Assembly: GCF_902833905.1 (NCBI RefSeq) | Contig: NZ_CADFGP010000006.1 | Span: 1 to 64,000 of the forward strand | DNA: 64,000 nt | Source of the DNA: Paraburkholderia tuberum STM678 | GTDB taxonomy: Bacteria; Pseudomonadota; Gammaproteobacteria; Burkholderiales; Burkholderiaceae | Direction: 5' to 3' | In this document: positions 61,506 through 64,000 of the stretch, piece by piece | Position numbering within the stretch: position 1 is the stretch's first letter | How the letters are laid out: each line of letters opens with the position of its first letter | Made by a program: the position numbers and the translations under genes | The notes under the pieces: generated by a model | What the model was told of the DNA's origin: nothing | Databases searched by the model: none | What the model saw: the letters and a program-made list of their open reading frames with translations, nothing else

Positions 61506-62579
61506 ATGAACATCGACTTTCATTACGGCGTGGTCTACATTGCCGCGCGCGTCGGCGGCATGACGGCCGGCGATGCGCAAACCATCGCGCATGCCTGCCA
61601 ATATGTCGACGACGCAACGACGAGCGGAATACTGCGGTTCAAAGGCGGCGAGACATTCGAGCGATTCGCGACCGCGCACAAGTTATTCGATTACGCCAAT
61701 ACCGAGAACGACCAGAACCGGCTCGTGTGGACGCCGTTCCATTTTCTGCCGGCTGGCGAGGGTGAAAGTCTCGAGGAAAAGGCGGTTTGCCGGCCCGACA
61801 GTGAAGTTGCGCGCGAAGTCGTGCGGCGCGCGATCCGGCAGCGCGATTCGGAGACCGCGTTGCACCGGCTCGGCGTGACGCTTCATACCTATGTCGATAC
61901 GTGGGCGCACCAGGGATTCGCGGGCATCGAAAGCCCGTGGAATCGCGTGCATCTTCTCGAGGCACAGGATTGCACGCGCAAAGGCTGGCTCGCGAGCCTC
62001 GAACTAGCGGTCGCGCATCTGATCGAGCATGTCGAGGAGGACGTTCTGACGATCGCGTTGCCGGTCGGCCATGGCGCCGCGTTGCATTATCCCGACCAGC
62101 CATGGGCGCGCTGGCATTACATAGACGGCCGCAATCACTTCATCTCACGAGATAATTTGCCGGATTTCGTGCAGGCGGCGGACATGAGTTGTCGTGTCGT
62201 GCGAGCTTATCTGGCCGGACGCGAAGATTTCGAAAACCAGCCAGGCATGCCGGACGACGTTAAAGACGCGCTGACCCGGCTGCTCGATACGAACCGCGAA
62301 CCCGACGACAACCTGCGTCTGAGAACCGTTTGCGAATGGGTGAATGCAGGCCGTATTCCAGGTTTGAAAGAACCCGTGCCCGGCTATATCGCCAAAGGAC
62401 AAGGATCGTGGAAGTACCAGGCCACCGGTTTGTTGTGCGATGACGACACCGGGGACAGACCGGAGTGGACGACCGCCTTCGAGAAGAGCGACTACCGGCT
62501 CTTTCACGACGCGGTCAAACAGCACCGTTTCGTGACCACTCAGGAGATCTTGCCCGCGCGCGGATTACGCATTGCCTAA
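61506..62579 (+). CDS. DUF6765 family protein
   Basis: A 357-residue protein. NIDFHYGVVYIAARVGGM with an early His, and GVTLHTYVDTWAHQGFAG, form a His/Asp-rich centre like that of zinc-dependent phospholipase C folds; this matches DUF6765. CAGGAG precedes the ATG. No signal peptide. Hydrolase activity is inferred from the resemblance only. Confidence 0.75.
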   Translation: MNIDFHYGVVYIAARVGGMTAGDAQTIAHACQYVDDATTSGILRFKGGETFERFATAHKLFDYANTENDQNRLVWTPFHFLPAGEGESLEEKAVCRPDSEVAREVVRRAIRQRDSETALHRLGVTLHTYVDTWAHQGFAGIESPWNRVHLLEAQDCTRKGWLASLELAVAHLIEHVEEDVLTIALPVGHGAALHYPDQPWARWHYIDGRNHFISRDNLPDFVQAADMSCRVVRAYLAGREDFENQPGMPDDVKDALTRLLDTNREPDDNLRLRTVCEWVNAGRIPGLKEPVPGYIAKGQGSWKYQATGLLCDDDTGDRPEWTTAFEKSDYRLFHDAVKQHRFVTTQEILPARGLRIA

Positions 62580-62674
62580 GTGATCGGAGCAGGGCGCGTC
62601 GCCGCGAACGGAGATTCGAAGATCATTGCCGCGTCTCTCGTGCGAACGTTTGCGGCGGCGCCCGTATTCTCCAG

Positions 62675-62938
62675 TCACTGCATTCGGGCTTGCTGATGCT
62701 GCGCAGCCTGAGTCGCCGCCTGCTGTTCTTCGGCGTGCTTTTTGGCCATATTCCGTCCGACGATGCAGCCGCCGACCGCGCCGACCACCGCATGATGTCC
62801 CGCGTAGTGCCCGGCGACGCCGCCCACTACCGCTCCTTTCAGGCAACCGGCCGCGTTCGCGGTGCCGGCCATTGCCAACGAGACTGCCGTTGCCCCGAGG
62901 GCGATCCGAATAAAACCAGCTTTCATTGCAAGTACCAT
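62675..62938 (-). CDS. small exported glycine-zipper-like protein
   Basis: An 87-residue protein with a signal peptide (IALGATAVSLAMAGTANAA), a Gly-rich hydrophobic stretch (GAVVGGVAGHYAGHHAVVGA), and a Gln/Ala tail. It resembles small glycine-zipper envelope proteins. The start may instead be four codons later (62926). Confidence 0.7.
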   Translation of the reverse strand: MVLAMKAGFIRIALGATAVSLAMAGTANAAGCLKGAVVGGVAGHYAGHHAVVGAVGGCIVGRNMAKKHAEEQQAATQAAQHQQARMQ

Positions 62939-63337
62939 CGTGTTTGAGTGGATCGGAATTAGGGTGGCCCCGCGTCCATTTCAATAGCCGCCGCGAGCAT
63001 GGCGGCTGACAAAGGACTCTCTATTGGCCATACGTCCGCCGCTGGGCACGGATATGAAGTGTAAATGGACTTGGCCGGTACAGGAGCAACAGGTGCTGCA
63101 AGATCGTAACGGCACGTTACCGGAGCCGGGGCGGTGTCTTTGCACGCGTCGTCAGTGGCGTTTCGCGCATGCTTGAATCCGTTCGCTATAGCGGGCCACG
63201 AAAAAAGACCGTTTTCAAATAAAAAGTGGACTACTCTCCTTTGAATATCCAAAGGCCTGGCTATAGTAGAAGCGACTAATGCCAGAAAGCACGGCGGCGC
63301 CCTTTCTGTCGCCGATGCGGATGACGGGGAAACACAA
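62939..63337. other. intergenic region
   Basis: About 400 bases with no supported gene. A minus-strand frame at 62959-63252 has an ATG but no ribosome-binding site or recognisable domain. The right part should hold the promoter of the gene at 63338. Confidence 0.35.
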
Positions 63338-63676
63338 ATGACGCCATCGAATGCAGCGATCTATCAGACCAGGACTTGCACGCCGGAGTCGTTGCGCACG
63401 CTCGCGAGCTTTCTCGAATTGGCGCTCGACGAGGGTAAAAGCGTGGTCGTGATGCGGATCGGCAAGCAGGCGCGCAGCGTTTATGTCGGAAATCCATCCG
63501 GGGCATTGGAGGATTTAACGGATTCCGGGGTCGTCGACGCTTTCCAGGCAGATGAAATGCTGGTACTGACCCGCCTGGGCCTGAACCGGATAACGGCGGA
63601 CGGTCAACACTACCGCTTCATACGGAGTGTGAGGTACATTGCCGATCGCCAGGTCGTCGTTTTTACACCTATCTGA
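63338..63676 (+). CDS. hypothetical protein
   Basis: A 112-residue cytoplasmic protein (CTPESLRTLASFLELALDEG, SVVVMRIGKQARSVYVGNPS, DEMLVLTRLGLNRITADGQH). No known family is recognised. GGGGAAA precedes the ATG at 63338. It is in the same direction as the H-NS gene, with a 211-base gap. Confidence 0.6.
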   Translation: MTPSNAAIYQTRTCTPESLRTLASFLELALDEGKSVVVMRIGKQARSVYVGNPSGALEDLTDSGVVDAFQADEMLVLTRLGLNRITADGQHYRFIRSVRYIADRQVVVFTPI

Positions 63677-63887
63677 GTGGTGGTGGAACCGAAATGAAAA
63701 AGAAGAATCAGGAGGGAAGGAAAAGGAAGAAAGCTTCGATGACCCGGTAAAAAACCTGAAAGCTTCGTTATTTGAACGCCGCATCGGTGCTCGTATCGAT
63801 GTATTGAAGCTCGGGATAGGTCAATACACTGCCTTTCTTCCGTCATTCATGGCATAGTTCGACGATTACCACATAAGGAGCAATCAA

Positions 63888-64000
63888 ATGCCTTCGTTAG
63901 AGCAAATCCAAGCCAAGCTTAAGAAGCTCCAGGAGCAAGCTGACCTTCTCATTGCCAGAAAAGCACAAGCCGCGGTCGACCAGATTCGCGAATTGATGCT
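63888..64000 (+). CDS. H-NS family nucleoid protein (5' end only)
   Basis: The first 37 residues (MPSLEQIQAKLKKLQEQADL ...) match the N-terminal coiled coil of Burkholderia-type H-NS proteins. TAAGGAG seven bases before the ATG. The DNA-binding domain lies off the right edge. The leader of at least 200 bases is AT-rich. Confidence 0.82.
   Translation, partial: MPSLEQIQAKLKKLQEQADLLIARKAQAAVDQIRELM

Overview
The window looks like a chromosomal stretch of a Burkholderia-group betaproteobacterium, most likely Paraburkholderia. The coding sequence is very GC-rich, and the lineage-typical families are present: a DUF2844/DUF3443 pair, a YSC84 lipoprotein, a Burkholderia-type porin, an HU protein with a histone-H1-like tail, and an H-NS start at the right edge. 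No rRNA, tRNA or CRISPR array was seen. The left edge holds the last ~110 bases of a group II intron (domains V and VI).

Layout. 0.5-2.4 kb: exported DUF2844 protein and DUF3443 lipoprotein, the latter with two pepsin-like Asp motifs. 2.4-10.9 kb: cluster I, with a zinc-ribbon metallopeptidase, a transglutaminase/DUF2126 amidoligase fusion, a circularly permuted ATP-grasp/alpha-E fusion and a stand-alone transglutaminase. 11-13.4 kb: a lower-GC island with an M35-type metallopeptidase, a delivery-domain protein, a truncated copy of it and a periplasmic partner, read as a type VI effector/immunity set. 13.4-23.7 kb: a low-density, rearranged zone with a frameshifted DUF72 gene, a berberine-bridge-like flavoenzyme, small exported proteins, an HNH nuclease, an AraC gene split by inversion, a universal stress protein and a transposase scrap. 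23.7-30.6 kb: LysR/membrane-protein pair, META/DUF4377 lipoprotein, and a receptor-ExbB-ExbD-TonB uptake operon. 31-36.1 kb: two tandem MarR regulators and an EmrA-EmrB-NodT efflux pump, with three copies of one palindromic operator. 36.3-40.2 kb: ketopantoate-reductase family enzyme, MocR-type regulator and HU. 40.6-45.0 kb: cluster II, with ATP-grasp, alpha-E, transglutaminase and the proteasome-like peptidase Anbu. 45-54.5 kb: porin, YihY, YbaK, chemoreceptor, SulP transporter, YSC84 and a second covalent flavoenzyme. 55.5-57.6 kb: a secreted 673-residue Gly/His/Asp repeat protein. 57.8-60 kb: decayed pdeM and lhr of the ligase-associated DNA-repair cassette. 60-64 kb: FKBP, DUF488, DUF6765, small proteins and the start of an H-NS gene.

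The main biological theme is the two paralogous amidoligase/transglutaminase clusters about 30 kb apart. Together they contain two kinds of predicted peptide-bond-forming enzyme (ATP-grasp; GS-like DUF2126), three transglutaminase-fold proteins, a metallopeptidase and Anbu. This set has been predicted from genome context to make and degrade a peptide or peptide tag, but its substrate is unknown. The repeat protein, which alternates His-rich and DxDxDG-like segments, is the other strong candidate for something undescribed.
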